64,000 bases of DNA from Blasia pusilla (taxonomy: Eukaryota; Marchantiophyta; Marchantiopsida; Blasiales): assembly GCA_050084515.1 (NCBI GenBank), contig CM114271.1:64108001-64172000 (forward strand), read 5' to 3'. Below the pieces are notes generated by a model. It had not been told where the DNA came from. It saw only the letters and a list, made by a program, of their open reading frames with translations, and did no database searches. Below are positions 1 to 12,786 of this stretch, piece by piece (the first letter of the stretch is position 1; every line of letters begins with the position of its first letter). A program made the position numbers and the translations under genes.

Positions 1-800
1 AACCTCATCACGAACAGCCGGAGTTGGTGTGAGATCAAAACTAGATGTTTAACCCTTGGAGGACAGACGTGACATTGCCAAGTTGAAATGGTGGAGGCAT
101 CTGGAGACAATGGACTCCCATCGCTTTCCTAAAGAGGTGATGGTGAAAACCTGGATCCAAAGAAGACCCGTAAAGCAGGCCAAATCTTGGACGAAAAAGG
201 TTCAAGAGATTGTGCAAGCTTCCAAGCTCCCAACATGGCCTAAACTGTGGGAGCAAGATGAGAAAGCATTTGTGGATACCATAACCAAAGCAGTGGGCAA
301 ACGCTCACAACAGAAGAGCGTGGAGGAAGCCATGAAAACGTCTAACCTCTCTCTCTTGACGATATATCCCAAGAAGGGAGAACTGAAGAACTATTTGCGG
401 GGAATCCCTTGCTTGGGAACCCGGCTCAAGTTCAAGTTCAGAATGGGGGAAATCCCCTTGAACCATAAGAAAAGCAGGATGGGAACACAACTAAACTCTT
501 GCGCCTTGTGTGACGATGGGGATGAAACCTCTAGTCATTACTTGATCTCCTGCGCAAAATTCACATTTCACAAAGCAAGAGCATATGCTGATATTTCTAA
601 GCTGGTAGCACCATAACTATTCAACACATTCAGTAGGCTTGATTCATTGCCCAAAGCTGCTGACTTGATTGGGGATCCCAATCAGGTAAAGTAGATGGTG
701 TGGTGAAGAGTTTCTTGGTTGACACTTGGAAACTCCTCAGAAACACATTGTTTGGTCAACACTCACACTATATGAGAGTGTCTCCCTCCTCTCATATGGT
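1..800 (+). pseudogene. LINE ORF2 C-terminal fragment (non-LTR retrotransposon relic)
   Basis: The frame from about base 2, with one stop near 50, reads through to 616 and encodes the tail of a non-LTR retrotransposon polymerase protein. Visible features are a RRDIAKLKWW-type segment typical of the region after the reverse transcriptase, a block (about residues 110-145 from the ATG at 56) with LRGIP, FKFRMGEIPL and a basic patch, and then a C-terminal zinc knuckle CALC...HYLISC. After the stop at 616 the similarity seems to continue weakly in broken form to about 800. The RT domain would lie left of the window. It is cut at about 890 by an LTR fragment, so it is an old truncated copy. The LINE assignment is from motif style only; the clade is not determined. 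Confidence 0.6.
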
Positions 801-892
801 ACCTTCTTCACTTGCTTCTTTCTCTACACCCATCTCAGTCTCAAGCACCATCCGCGGGGTCTATGGTCGCAAGGCTACAATAGACACTACTT

Positions 893-1560
893 AATGAGTA
901 CATTCTCTCTTTCCTTATGAGTATATTTAGAGGAGGGACCTTCAAGGGTTCACTACCTTGAACTTCCATTCTCGAGTTTCTTCTATCACTCTTAAATGGA
1001 TGATATTGAACTTGCTTGCTCTTCCAATGAGTGTGGACTACCCCTTTAGAGAGAATAATTTTGATATAATCTATTCTTCAGGAGTTCAAGAGTTTGATAA
1101 GTGTGGAGTTGATTGATTTTAAGAGACTTAGAAGAGTTTTCTTTATTATTCTTTAGATAATAGATGGATTTGGACTTGATTATTCTTCGAATGAGAGTGG
1201 ATTATCCCTTTAAAAAAAAACAACTAAGCCATAATCCATTCTTGAGGTGTTAGAGATTAACAAAAGTAGACAAATTTTTTGAAAAATTTTCTTCCATGAA
1301 TCTGAAGGAATATGTGTAGCGATCATCAGTGATCTAAAATGTTATATAGGAAATTAGAGGATGTGTGTTAATCATGGATAGAGGTGGACCGTAAGAGGTA
1401 CTCGACTTTCCTTTCATTAACCCATACTATGTAAAGGTCCTTTTCGTAGATAAGCATTGGTTTTTTGGTTATCCAGTCTATCATTTTGGAGAGGCATTCA
1501 TAAACCAAGTTATGCAATCACCAACTTTGGTAATACTTATATACAAACGCGAAATTGTTT
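893..1560 (+). repeat. partial Ty3/gypsy LTR, 5'-truncated
   Basis: This stretch matches the interior of the LTR at 2033-3437 and, reversed, the LTRs at 29514-30252 and 40456-41709. Shared landmarks are the TATA-like block with GAGGAGGGACCTTCAA near 930, the AATGAGAGTGGATTA block near 1190, and AACCCATACTATGTAAAG near 1420. The LTR start is missing, and the right end fades out near 1560 before gag-like sequence begins. Confidence 0.6.
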
Positions 1561-1599
1561 ATAGAGACTTATTAGTTTCAACTCTCTTGCTTAAGCATA

Positions 1600-2000
1600 C
1601 AGTAAGAAAGCTCGAGGATTTTGCTATTGATGAGTGAGTCAAAGTTTTAAGAGTCAACGTTGAGAGTAGAAATGGCTAAACTTAAGCTTCTAGGAATCCT
1701 AAGGTTGGAGCTCCTTCGACAATTAGGAACTTTATGAGGATATACATATGGTGTGACAATATTGAGCATCAACTCCAAGAATATGAGGAGTTCTTAAAAG
1801 ATCTTAGGAATGGAGTTTTAATTTTTAAAGACAGAAAGATTCATTCAACATAGATTGATATGCCTTTAAATACAAACTTTTCCATAACAATATTCTTAAC
1901 ATCGTGGTCGGGTGTTGAAATTACGTGTCGTTTCTTCAACAATGTGCATAACTTCTTGATCTACAACGTCATATAATCGACTTCTTCATCAACCTTCCAT
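1600..2000 (+). pseudogene. gag relic with decayed zinc knuckle
   Basis: Short frames here match the gag end of the minus-strand element at 28.3-28.7 kb. One part reads YIWCDNIEHQLQEYEEFL, the counterpart of the intact CIWCDSVEHQRRECKEF knuckle, with two zinc-binding Cys lost to Tyr. It is followed by FKDRKIHST, identical to a block in the other copy. It lies between two LTR pieces in the same orientation, so this is a heavily deleted member of that family. Non-functional. Confidence 0.55.
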
Positions 2001-2032
2001 CTGAAATTGATGGCGATTGTCATGCAATCCAT

Positions 2033-3437
2033 TGTCGTGTAGTAAAATGATCCAATATATACATTTCACTCTTGTTAGTATTAGAGAGAATTTATATAAG
2101 TATTGATTAATTAGCTTGAAAAAATAAACTTTCATGTTTAAACCTCTTAATAGTGCCTTATTTGTGTGGATCTAACTTTACAAAAAGATATCATAAATGG
2201 GACATAGGAAATATAAAAGTAAAGTAGCAGAACGATGTATTAATGATAATACAACTAAAGTAGTCATAGTTCGTGAAGAAGTCAATACTAAGATAGTTTG
2301 GGTATTTGGGAAGATATGGGATGGATTTATGATGATCCTTAAGGAAGAGATAAAATGTAATATACTTTTATCCAAAGAGGATTGCTAAGCCTTAGAAAAG
2401 TAATGTGGCCCAAGATCAAATTGGCATTATTTTCTACCCTTATCGATCATTTCTAAGTATATAAAGAGGAGGGACCTTCAAAGGTTCACTACCTTGGATT
2501 TCATTTCTTTAGTTTGCCTTGTCATTCTTGAATCGATGGTATTGGACTAACTCTTCCAATAAGAGTGGATTTTACCTCTTGGGATGATGATTTAATATAA
2601 TCTATTCTTGAGAAGTTTGAGAGTATGATAAGTGCGGAGTTAACTATTTTAGAAAGACTTGTTATCTTAGAAAAGTTCCTTCTGTCATTCTTGGGATAGT
2701 GGATGGATTTGGACTTGGTTACGTTTCTAATGAGAATGGGTTACCTTCTTGGCAAAGGAGTTCTGACATAATCCATTCTTAAGGAGTTAGAGATTAATGA
2801 GTGTAGGCTAAAATTGGAAAACTTGTCTTCCATAAATCTAAGGGAATATGGGTAACAACTACTTGTGATCTAAAGTTGTGTAATCGAAGAGAGGTGGATA
2901 AAAGATGTCCGTCAATCATATATAGGGATGGAATACGAGTCGTAGGTGACTTTTCTTTTCTTAACCCATACCATATAAAGATCCTCTTTGTATACAAGTA
3001 TTGATTTACTCGTTATCTAGTCTATCACTTCGGAGAGGCATTCATGAACTAAGTTATGCAATTATTAATTGCAGTGATACTTCATATTGTCATCTACTAA
3101 AGGACTTGGGATTGTACTTAGTATGTCCTTATTTCATAATTTATTGATATAAACAAGCCTCCTCGAGTAGGCTTTTATAGAATTTGTGTCATTTTCCTTG
3201 TGTACGAATGAAAAGTAATTTATTGATATAGACTTCAGAGTTAGGAATTTTGGGGTTAGGTCCCATGATGAAGTGATCACCTCGGTGCAACCATTCCTGA
3301 TTCCTATCGTACGAGAATGGAGATTTTATGCAGTGATTCTATATGTAATAGGAAAACTTATTAGAAAAATTATCTTGCATCAATGAACGTCGGAACTAGA
3401 AGGTCGCTCTTACTCGAAGAAAACCTCTCGACGCAAT
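2033..3437 (+). repeat. Ty3/gypsy LTR, long form (about 1.4 kb)
   Basis: It begins TGTCGTGTAGTAAAATGATC, matching the reversed end of the LTR at 29514-30252, and ends near CTCTCGACGCAATA, matching the other end of that LTR. Internal landmarks include the AAACCTCTTAATAGTG block near 2140 and the GAGGAGGG promoter-like block near 2470. It is about 650 bp longer than the 739-bp LTR at 29.5 kb but similar to the copy at 40456-41709, so long and short LTR forms exist. Confidence 0.65.
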
Positions 3438-3529
3438 ATGACGGACTCAACTCTTATGAAAAAGATTGTGACGTTTCCACCATATTGTCTTCTACAAAAA
3501 ACTGCAAACCTACACAACATAAATCCAGC

Positions 3530-3944
3530 CAAGTAAAGGGTGCTCTAAGAGCACCAACATGGAGAACCCTGCTGCCATACTAAATTTCAATCAAAAAATC
3601 AAACAACGCTTCCGCACACCATTCTCTTGTAGAAAAATGTGAATAGAAAAACACTAAAATAAGTGGATCTTGCTCCCGTGAGCCGTTGAACAAGGAAGAC
3701 GATCCCCAACCTCCACAAATAGTGAGACACTAGCTAGGTAAAGGGTGCTCTTAAGAGCACCAACATGGAGAACCATGCTCCCATACTGAATTTCTATCAA
3801 AAATCAAACAAAGCTTCGGTACATCATTCTCTTGTAGAAAAATGTGAATAGCAAAACATTCAAATAAGTAGATCTTGCTCCCGTTAACCGTTGAACAAGG
3901 AAGACGATCCCCAACCTGCACAAATAGGGAGACACTATCCAGGT
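3530..3944. repeat. two-copy tandem repeat, period about 205 bp
   Basis: Two neighbouring copies (about 3530-3734 and 3735-3944) share nearly all their sequence, from GTAAAGGGTGCTCT through CCCCAACCT to GAGACACTA. Each contains a palindrome near its start. The second copy has the perfect 18-bp form GGTGCTCTTAAGAGCACC; in the first a base is missing in the centre. No coding capacity is seen. Confidence 0.75.
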
Positions 3945-6900
3945 CCTACATTGAAGAGCTCTCAATCTCTCATTCTCTCTTTGTAAATCATAAGCACTAA
4001 AATTTCTCACTTAAATCATCTGTCTCTCATGTTAAATCAAGGGTTTGGAACTCGAACCCCACTTTGGGCGCTGCGGGGTGACTCAAGGGCACAGAATGGA
4101 TCGGGAGTTTTGGCGTTGGATTTCAAAACCTGAACCAAGTCCAATAGAATGGATTTCGGAGATCCCTATTGGATTCCAACTCGCGACTCATATTTTTGGG
4201 TCTCAGTTGGGGGCTCATGCGAGGTCCATTGGATTGTTGGGACCGCTAGGTGCGCAAACGCTATTTTAGGTGCATGGACGAACCAGAAAGTCAGTCATAA
4301 GTCTCGGAAGACTTGCCCGTGTTGGGGATCTAGAAATGAGGGAAGGTTGAGCTGGATGAGGTGCCGAGTGGAGGACTGGGTGGGTTGGAAGGATGCTTGA
4401 CCCAAACTAGACTAACGTGGGCGTATTTGGGTGCAGGTTGGCGATGAGAGCGTGTTCACATTATATATAATAACTATAATATAGAATCACATAAAAATTC
4501 TATATTATAGTGCCAAGGGAGGATTACTTTTTGTGGGAAGTGGGTTTTCTATAAGAAGTGAAGTAATTCAATCAAGTTACCTATTCAAGAAAAGCCAACT
4601 TAATGTAGCAATATGATTTAATTTTGTTCGGCCATATATAATTTTAATATTAAATCTTTAATCTTTTACAAAGTTTCGGAGAGATGCATGCAAACATCTC
4701 CAAGATGGAGAAGAAAGTGGTGTTGAGGAGTGTGTTCTAGCGGGAGACTAGAAGGTGGAGAAGGAATTGGAGGCAAGAGGAGAAGTCCCACACATCCCTT
4801 CCCGAGCTCCATCTTGACAAGTATGTGAAGCCACGAAATTGAATAACTTTGGATCCTCCAAGATCCGATTGGCTTGACAAAACCTCTCTCGCAATGGAAT
4901 TGTTTGCTTGTCAAGCAAGGATATGGATCAAAACACACTGTGGTAATCTATATTATTATGAGAAAGTGCCTTCTTGATTTACAAACACAACTAAACAACA
5001 AAAATATTTCACATGTTACATAAAAAAAAAAATCAGCAATCCCTTCACACCGTTTTACTTCCCTACTACCTCACTAGTAGTAGTAAACTTCAATTTTGGT
5101 CGTGCATTGCTCTGATCGCATTGAAAGGATCTGACATCGAGTGGAGTTCACCTATCTTCTCTCTCAAATCATAAGAACGCCTCGGAAATCATTTAATGTT
5201 TGTCATACCTTGTTTCCTTCCAAGCTTTTCCAAACAGTGACCACGAGGTTACGTTCGGACCCCGACAAGCTCGACCTTCGTTCAATTCGCGATCGTCAGG
5301 TTGGATAAATCAGCTCGATTTTGATACCGCCTAAAGGAGTGGCCAGAGAAAAAGTGCACTTTAATCGCCGTAAGATGCTTGTTACGAATTAAAGCTCTTT
5401 GGCTTCACCGACGAAATCACGGCCTCACTCATCACCACACCCGTCAGTTATGCATAGTCCATCGAATCAAAATGTCAGTCGACTGGATATGCCGAAGTTT
5501 GATTCCTGCAGATATTGTCACGAGTCGAATAAACACACCTGCAGTTTGATCCATTTTTAGATGTGGATGGTAAATTGTTGCCAACCGATCACACGCAAAA
5601 TCCAAGATCGGAGCTCGTAGGATCGTATTGTTCGGCGACGCAGTGTCAATCAGAGCCTACCTCTGCTACCGTATACCCTCCGAAGTAGGTGGCCTTTTCA
5701 GTGAGATTTGATTGAAGGAAAAATAACCCCGATTCAACAATGTCATGCAAAATAGAAAGATGTAGAGAACATTTTTCGGACTGTTAAGATTACTTCCAAT
5801 CGTGAGCAGAATTCTCATCTAACAGATTGAGACAGCGCGAGAGATGAAATTGATGGATGGGTGGTGCGGGTGGTCACAACCCTCTGTCCATTTCCGTTCT
5901 GATTGCGTTACGGTTAGATCGCCTGTTAACATTAGCAACACTCGTCGGGTCGTGAGAACACTAATAAGCCAGACTTATCCTATCACAGCGTGGAGGGAGT
6001 TGGCTGATTTGTTTTGGAGTCACAACTCTCTTTTTCCATCGTGGGTCTTCCGTTTTCGTAGAAGACAGAAATTGAAAGGATAGGAGTTGAAAGCGAAGAA
6101 CGAAGCCAAGGGGAAGCACAAAGGGTCCGGTTTACCGGGTAGATTTGGCACAAACCGTAGGAAATTCATGCTCCCATCCCAACACATATAATCTTCGTTA
6201 GACCTAACGCATCACCGATACAGCTGTTGTTTGTAAGGATTTCTGAGAGAATTACACGAGTCAAATCTCGTTGCTTCCACAACTCACTTGGGATTGCCTC
6301 GGAAGTCCATTCCGTTACGAGTCGGATTAAGCTCGGGACGTGAACAAGTCGTTAGGTTACGTTCATCTTGGGCGAATTCCGCGCTAGAGGCGATGGCAGC
6401 CTTGAAGTCTCACGAGTCTCAGAGTGCTAGACTGCGGCACAGCTGAAGGTTGCGGAGTACAATACTTTACTAGCTGATCTACTACGATCAGCTTATGCCT
6501 TAAAATCCGTTTTCGATTTTTGCATGAGCCATACCCCTAACAGCAAAATCTGTTCAAACAAGTTGACATCATAACGTTCGGCGTGGGGAACGCAATTCTC
6601 CTCACGCCAACTGTGCAGATGGACACAATCGTCGACATCGAGCATTGGCGGTAATGGAGGTCCCCTTACCCTCACAGACAGTTTGCTCAAGCTCCTAGAC
6701 AAACAAATAGAGCAACCAAGTGCGGGCGAGCACTGAGGAACTTGCAGCGGCAGAGCGAAGAAGGAGCGGAACGACGCTTCATATCTTCAGCCTAGAAGAC
6801 CTTCCAGACAGGCAACGATACGACACTGAACTTAGCTTCACAGGAGAACCGAGCGGCTAAGTTGAGTGTCGCTTCGCTTCCTTGGGCATTCGGGTCGTCC

Positions 6901-8735
6901 CACCCTAATGCCCAAGGAAGAAAAAGCCCTCGAGCAGAAGTGTGAAAACACCCCGAAGTGGCACTCCCAGCCTACGAATTTGTCCCATTGATCTTCATCC
7001 TTCCGATGCCAGTCCGGAGTCCCAGCTCATGGAAGCTTATCTAGACTCCATACTATCAAAGGGTTTGTAATAAGGAGGGTAAAAGAAAATAAATTTCCAT
7101 AAGAAGTGAAGCACTTCAATTTCTACAAGTGTTCAAATAAATAAATGTTGCCGTGTTACAAGAGGGGCTAGGCAATTAAAAGAAGACGTCTGATTAAGTT
7201 CACCGTGAGTGTATGCCTCTGCATAGTTCGGGCGGTCTTACTAGTTACCTTTAAAATACATATTGACAAATTGACGTTAAAATTAAAATTGAAAAAAATT
7301 GACATGTAAATTATTTTTTATCTTTGAGGGAGAAGGAAATTACGAGAAGTAGCTGAAACGAATTTTTCATGACACCAAAATTGGCTGAATTAGTTTGTTG
7401 TGTACTTTATTTGCAAATATTTTAAGGGAATCTCAACTCCGATTGAATTGACAACAAGGATTTTTTTCAGAGTTTATATTGTTAAATTATATAGATTGTT
7501 AATTTATGGATTTTAATACCTGTTTTATTAAATATTGTTTTTTTTGGGAATGGGTATAGATTTCTTTTTTTCTTATTTTGATTTCAGTTTATAGATTTTA
7601 ACTAGGTATGTTATGAAAATTTTGGATGGATATTGCTCACACATATTTTGTATCTTTTTATGTGAAGAAGATTTTCGTTCATGGATTTTCAATCTATATA
7701 TTGTTATTGTAAAGTGTCTCTTCAATTTTCAAAATCCTCTCATGGTGACACCTGCCCCTTTCAACCACTAGGATCATTAGAAGTTGATTTAAGAGATCAT
7801 TTAATATTTTTTGGGGTTAGTTAAATCATTTATCAGATGTTACTGATGGATAGCTTAAATTACCCATCGTTAGCTTTGCATCGCACGAGAATCCGCAAGT
7901 AATTATTTATGAAAAATATTCATATGGATATTTTTGATAAATTTAAAATTTTATTCTTGAGTATATTCTATTTTAAATACTATTAGAAAAAATATAGGAA
8001 TCTTGTAGCTCATATCAAAGACAACTATACGAATGAGTGTAATGAGAGACAAGGTATTGATGATGAGTTCTACATTCCTCTTCATGAAGAAGAATTTGAT
8101 CATATGTCGAGAAACCCCAATATTATGGAAGTCATACAACTACCAAATATTGATTATATTCCATCCCCAATTTAAAAATATATGATTAGTGCTCCACAAA
8201 ATAAGAAAAAACCTATGGATAAATGATGATAGTTTGAGCTACAGTGATAGTGAATGTAGAATTTTAATCGCACCTTTAGTGATTCAACTTTCTATTTTGC
8301 AATAATTACTTGAACATGACCAAAAAGAAGGAAATATGGACTCAATACATGATTTCATCCTTATAACACATTAAATTGTGCATCGTTCAAGGTAGTGGGA
8401 AATTCGTAATGGTTATACTATTCAATTTGAGAACTTAAGTGAAATGAGTATATTCGAGTCTCATTAGATTGAATTTCCTTTTACTTTAAAAAAAACTTAG
8501 TTGAAATTGAGGAGTTCTTCAGAGTGTTGGGCAAGGTGGGCATGGTGGGTTTGCGGGTTTGTTGGTGATCAAGGACCACCAATCACTATAATTGATAGAG
8601 GTGGTGCATTTGACAATGATCTTTGCTTCATAATTGCCACTTTCAAGCAATTAGATGGTGATAGTGGGTTTATGAGTGTGGTATTCTATACGTGGATGCA
8701 AGTACCGATTGTCACGATTGGTCCATCATAGAGTT
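3945..8735. other. unassigned stretch
   Basis: I recognise no complete gene. The reading frames at 4045-4400, 4666-4938, 5844-6083 and 6493-6702 are short and match no family I know. The part at 5.1-7.0 kb has a more balanced base composition than the AT-rich 7.2-8.5 kb. Around 8000-8180 the plus strand has a short coding-like run (EEFDHMSRNPNIMEV) ending in stops, possibly a transposase relic, but I cannot name it. A perfect inverted repeat at 6877-6920 is listed separately. Confidence 0.4.
6877..6920. other. perfect 14-bp inverted repeat (potential hairpin)
   Basis: CTTCCTTGGGCATT at 6877-6890 is followed, after 16 nt, by its exact reverse complement at 6907-6920. No gene flanks it closely enough to assign a role. 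Confidence 0.6.
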
Positions 8736-8739
8736 TGTC

Positions 8740-10400
8740 CTTTACTTCCCCTAGCTCCACCTCGAAGCTCTTAAAACCTTGAGCTTTGCAAGCAGAAGAC
8801 TTAATTGGAGTCCCAATGACTCAACCAGTTGTGCATTCCATTGGTAGTTGAGAAGTGACAAAGGGCTAATTGGGTTGAGTCTTCCCAACTGCGTAGCATC
8901 TCCCTAGGAGGCCTTTTCCCTTAGCCTTGTCGAGTCTTTCCAAATCGCTTGCCAAAACTAGAGCATGTTGGTTAGTTCCTCAAGGTGCGTCCCTCAGCTC
9001 AAACCTAAAACACGACGTTAACCAAACACACATCATGATTAATTCATGGTTCAAGAGCTTAAGCAGGTAGAGAGGAAGGGTGTCTTCCCCTATATGTACT
9101 CTCAGGGGGAACCCCACCTTCCCCATTGTCCCCCTTGGGCTCTTGATTTTGGCCTTCAATGCAAACGTGGTTTGTGACCCACAAACCAGTATTTGATTGA
9201 TTATCCACCAAGATGGCTTGACGCACGATTCTTGCATATTATGCAACTCTCGTCTCTCCAAACATATCTTGAAGCTTGGACCTGTGTTTCACGTATCTCG
9301 TGGCTAGCGCCCATCTTGACTCCCTGTTTGGCGTCTAATGGTTGTATTGTAGGTTACGTAGGTAGCCAAGTAGCCGCTAAATGCTAATCGGATCGAGTCT
9401 CCCCAAGTGCATATCATCTCCCTAGGAAGCCTCTTTCTCAAGCCTTGACCAATCTTCCCAAGTTGCTCTTCTATACTAGAGCGCGTAAGTCAATTTCTCA
9501 AGATTCGTCCCCTAGGTTAGACATGAAACACGACCAAATACGCATAATGATATTTCCTAGTTCAAGGACTTGAGAGGGTAGGAAGGGAGAGTGTTCCCCC
9601 ACCCGCCAAAAAAAGCTACGGTTGGGATTCACAAAGGGAACCCCATATTCTCTATTGTCCCCCTTGAGCCCTTGATTTTTGCCCTCAACCCAAATATGAT
9701 TTGTGATGTAATGACCTGCCTTTGACTAGTTATGCATCAAGATGGCTTCACGGAGGCTTCTTGTAGCTTGTGCAACTTCCAGCTCCCCAAAAGCATATTG
9801 GAGCTAAACAGGGAATCAAGATGGGCGCTAGCCATGAGACACATGAAACGTGGGCCCAAGTTCCAAGATGTGTGTGGGGAGCTAGGAGTTGCATAAGCTG
9901 CAAGAATCCTCCGCCAATCCATCTTGATGGATGACTAGTCAAACACTAGTCTAGAGGTTGCAAACCACATTTGGGTTGAGAGCCAAAATCAAGGGCGCAA
10001 AGGGGATAATGGGGAAGTTGGGGTTCCCTTGAAGAGTCCCTAGAAGTACCAAAATTACACTCTCCCTCTCTACCCACTCAAGCTATTGAACTAGAAACTA
10101 ACGATGATGAGTGTTTGCCAGTGTTTCAAGTTTGAGCTAATGGACACACCTTGAGGAATCAACCAATGCGCTCTGGTTTAGGTGAGCGAATTGGGGAGAT
10201 TGTTCGAGGTTTGGAGAAGAGGCTTCCTAGGGAGATGCAATGCAATTGGGAAGACTTGGCCCAAATTAACACTCGACGACTTCTCCACAATTGATTGATT
10301 GAGCAATCAGTTGAGTCTTTGAGACTCAATCGAAGTCTTATGCTTGCAAAGCTCAAGGTTGAGAGTGCTTCGTGGTGAAGCTAGGTGAAGTAGAGAATGA
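8740..10400. repeat. large fold-back (inverted) repeat
   Basis: The left arm (about 8740-9335) and right arm (about 9815-10400) are inverted copies. CTCGAAGCTCTTAAAACCTT on the left pairs with the reversed block at about 10350, and TGGCTAGCGCCCATCTTGA near 9300 pairs with the reverse near 9820. Between them, 9390-9815 is a third, direct copy of the left arm, meeting the right arm head-to-head near 9815. Total span is about 1.66 kb with no transposase frame. It resembles a foldback-type or long-TIR DNA element. No clean target duplication was identified. Confidence 0.65.
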
Positions 10401-10599
10401 ACTATATGATAGGGTGCCATAGACTTAGTTATTAGTGACATTGATGATATAATGCAAGTGGCGTCAGTTGCCGTGACATCATCTATGGATTGGGGACCAA
10501 TAGTTAGCCCACATGAGTTATTTTAGTGTAGTGTGGAGTGATACGTACACCAAGCCTAGAGTGAAACCTTGATGGTTAGGTATGATGGGATTGTCGTAA

Positions 10600-11400
10600 G
10601 GCTTTTGTTATTTGCACCCTTCAATGTGGATATATTCAAAAGATTGATATGGAAAGGGTGGTGGTGTTGCCACCAAAGACATGAATGTTACGGTTAGTTG
10701 ATGTGGAGGGAGATGAGATATTGGGATTAACTTCATCTTGATATTGTGGTTCACTATTATAAGATTTGGTATTGGGATTTTTTGGCTTTGGGTAAGCATT
10801 TTTTATTGGAGGTGCACGATGTATGTGTGTCAGCAGTGGTGGTATGTGTTGGTGGGTTGGGAGGATGGTATATGACATGTTTGATGCTACCATTGGTTGC
10901 GGTTTCTCTAGGATGATAGTTATGTTTTGGATCGTTAATGTTCATTGAGAGATACATGGATTATAGAGGGGCAATGAATGATGGGGTACGTAAGCACCTG
11001 ATCTTTTGATCTTTGCATTCAAAAGATTCATGTTACTTTTTATGCAAGGATTAGCTATATAGCGTTAGAGGGACTCAACCACCAATTAGGGGGGGTGGGG
11101 AGGGGCGGTGATTGTATAGCCTCTTTATGTGATTGTGACATACAGATGATGAAGATGTGTTTGTGATCAATGTGATGTTGGTTCTCTATTAGTGTATGTT
11201 TATGTGTATGTGTATGTGTGGCAATTTTCTATATAATGTAGCGATGTGTATGCACATAAAAATTATCATGGTATTTATATTGGAGGTGGGTATAAAGAGT
11301 CTAGGAGCTAGTGACATATTAGCCTCCCTTGGTGACATGTATGCACAAGTCACCCTTTGGGAGCTTTCTTAGGACCTTCTTGGTGGTTATGGGGGTTTCT
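10600..11400 (+). mobile_element. 3' end relic of the methyltransferase-family Ty3/gypsy element
   Basis: The sequence aligns in order with 35.0-35.5 kb of the better-preserved element. A decayed PHD-finger region lies near 10830-10930 (YMTCLMLPL against HMSCLTPPL). It is followed by a GGTACGTAAGCACCTGATC-like block near 10985 and a purine-rich tract near 11088-11108, the expected position of the polypurine tract. After that comes sequence ending in GTAGCGATGTGTATGCACAT near 11240, shared by all LTRs of this family. Non-functional. Confidence 0.55.
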
Positions 11401-12780
11401 CTCATATATACATATCATTCATATTTCAATTTCCTGTCTATACAACTTTTGCAACCACAATATTAAGAAGTCAAGGTCTATTAGTATAGAGAGTTGGCAA
11501 CTACTTGCAAAATTACTTACTTTCTCATGGGTAATCATATGTTGTCTTATCTAGAGTAGGTTCTAAGAATTATATTCACATAATGACATGTAGTCAAAAT
11601 CTTACAAAGAGAGTTGGTGTTTATACTTGGAACATTATGTACCAATAAGTGCTATATTAAAATAAATCTAAGGAGTTTTTCTTGTGACCAAGTTCTATAT
11701 ATTTTATGAGTTATTCTTTTATTATTGCATTAAAATAGATGTAACCCAATGATACACCTTGAGAGCTAGATGTTAGAAGGGACGATAGCGTTTCATCAAA
11801 AGTATATGTTATCTATATAATTAAAAGAGGATGGGGTTTGAGGATTCCTTCCTCTTGTGTTGAAAAATGTACATTTTGCCCTCCTCCGGTGATGACACGC
11901 ATAAGAGAAGAGCGAAACTTAGCCTAACATAACAAAAATCTAAGCTAATAGGATGTATAAATTAACGAGATGCCTTTCATCACGGTTGATTTTCATCTTG
12001 TGCATAGCAGAAGCATTATGCTAGTAATGGAATATAGTAGTCGGCATGGGCCTAAGAAAGATTGGATATGGCTTGTGTGTACATGGGTGTTTAGCATGTG
12101 ATCGAATCATGATGGTCCATGTCATGATTTCAATTGGTGTGATAATTCCGGTTTTTGTTGCGATTTTACAACTTTTATTATCTAATAAAAAAAAATTTGG
12201 TGATTATGACCAGCAAGATGCAAAACGCTATTGTGCTACTTTCATTGTAGATGTCCCGATTCATAGAACATAGATGGGGAAATCTTGAGCCTTCCTTGCT
12301 AATATAGATCATTGCACGGAAGAACTACAACCCCATGGAGTTTGCTATGGTGATACCCAAACAAGAAGGCTTAAGTGTTGTGGGGGAACGTAGATATGTC
12401 GGGAGTCATCACTAAATATTTTATTTGGGAGTCATCGCTAAATATTTTATTTAGAAGAAGGAGAGTTTCGCAAATGCACCACTCATGTGTTATAATTTAT
12501 AAATATTATTAATCAATTAGTAATGATGAACCTCACAAATTATCTTTATTTCTTCTGACATTTAGCGTATATTTAGCATTACTTTCTCCCCACCCCTCCG
12601 AGAAGGTACATTTAAATGCAAATAATAAAATCCCCACGGATGGGGAAACGTAAACCTTTCGTTCCTGTATGCGTTCCCCACCCCAAGTTGCCCATTGATG
12701 GGCCCACCATCACTCTCTGATCACAGTTTCCTCGGACCATAGTTTCCTCTATCCTATCACATCCTGCCTGCGCTTCCTTC
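11400..12780. other. unassigned AT-rich stretch
   Basis: No gene recognised. A two-copy tandem repeat of about 27 bp (GGGAGTCATC, A or G, then CTAAATATTTTATTT) lies at about 12397-12452. The frame at 12046-12273 contains a hydrophobic stretch but matches nothing I recognise. Confidence 0.4.
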
Positions 12781-12786
12781 CCGACC

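Noticed and set aside
3530-3944. CRISPR-like array or other repeats with spacers
   Set aside because: The repeats here and at 21.5, 57.5 and 58.0 kb are head-to-tail tandem units without short repeat plus unique spacer structure, in a plant-type genome.
4030-4080. tRNA T-loop-like word (GGGGTTCGAGT on the minus strand)
   Set aside because: No D-arm, anticodon arm or paired acceptor stem could be fitted around it.
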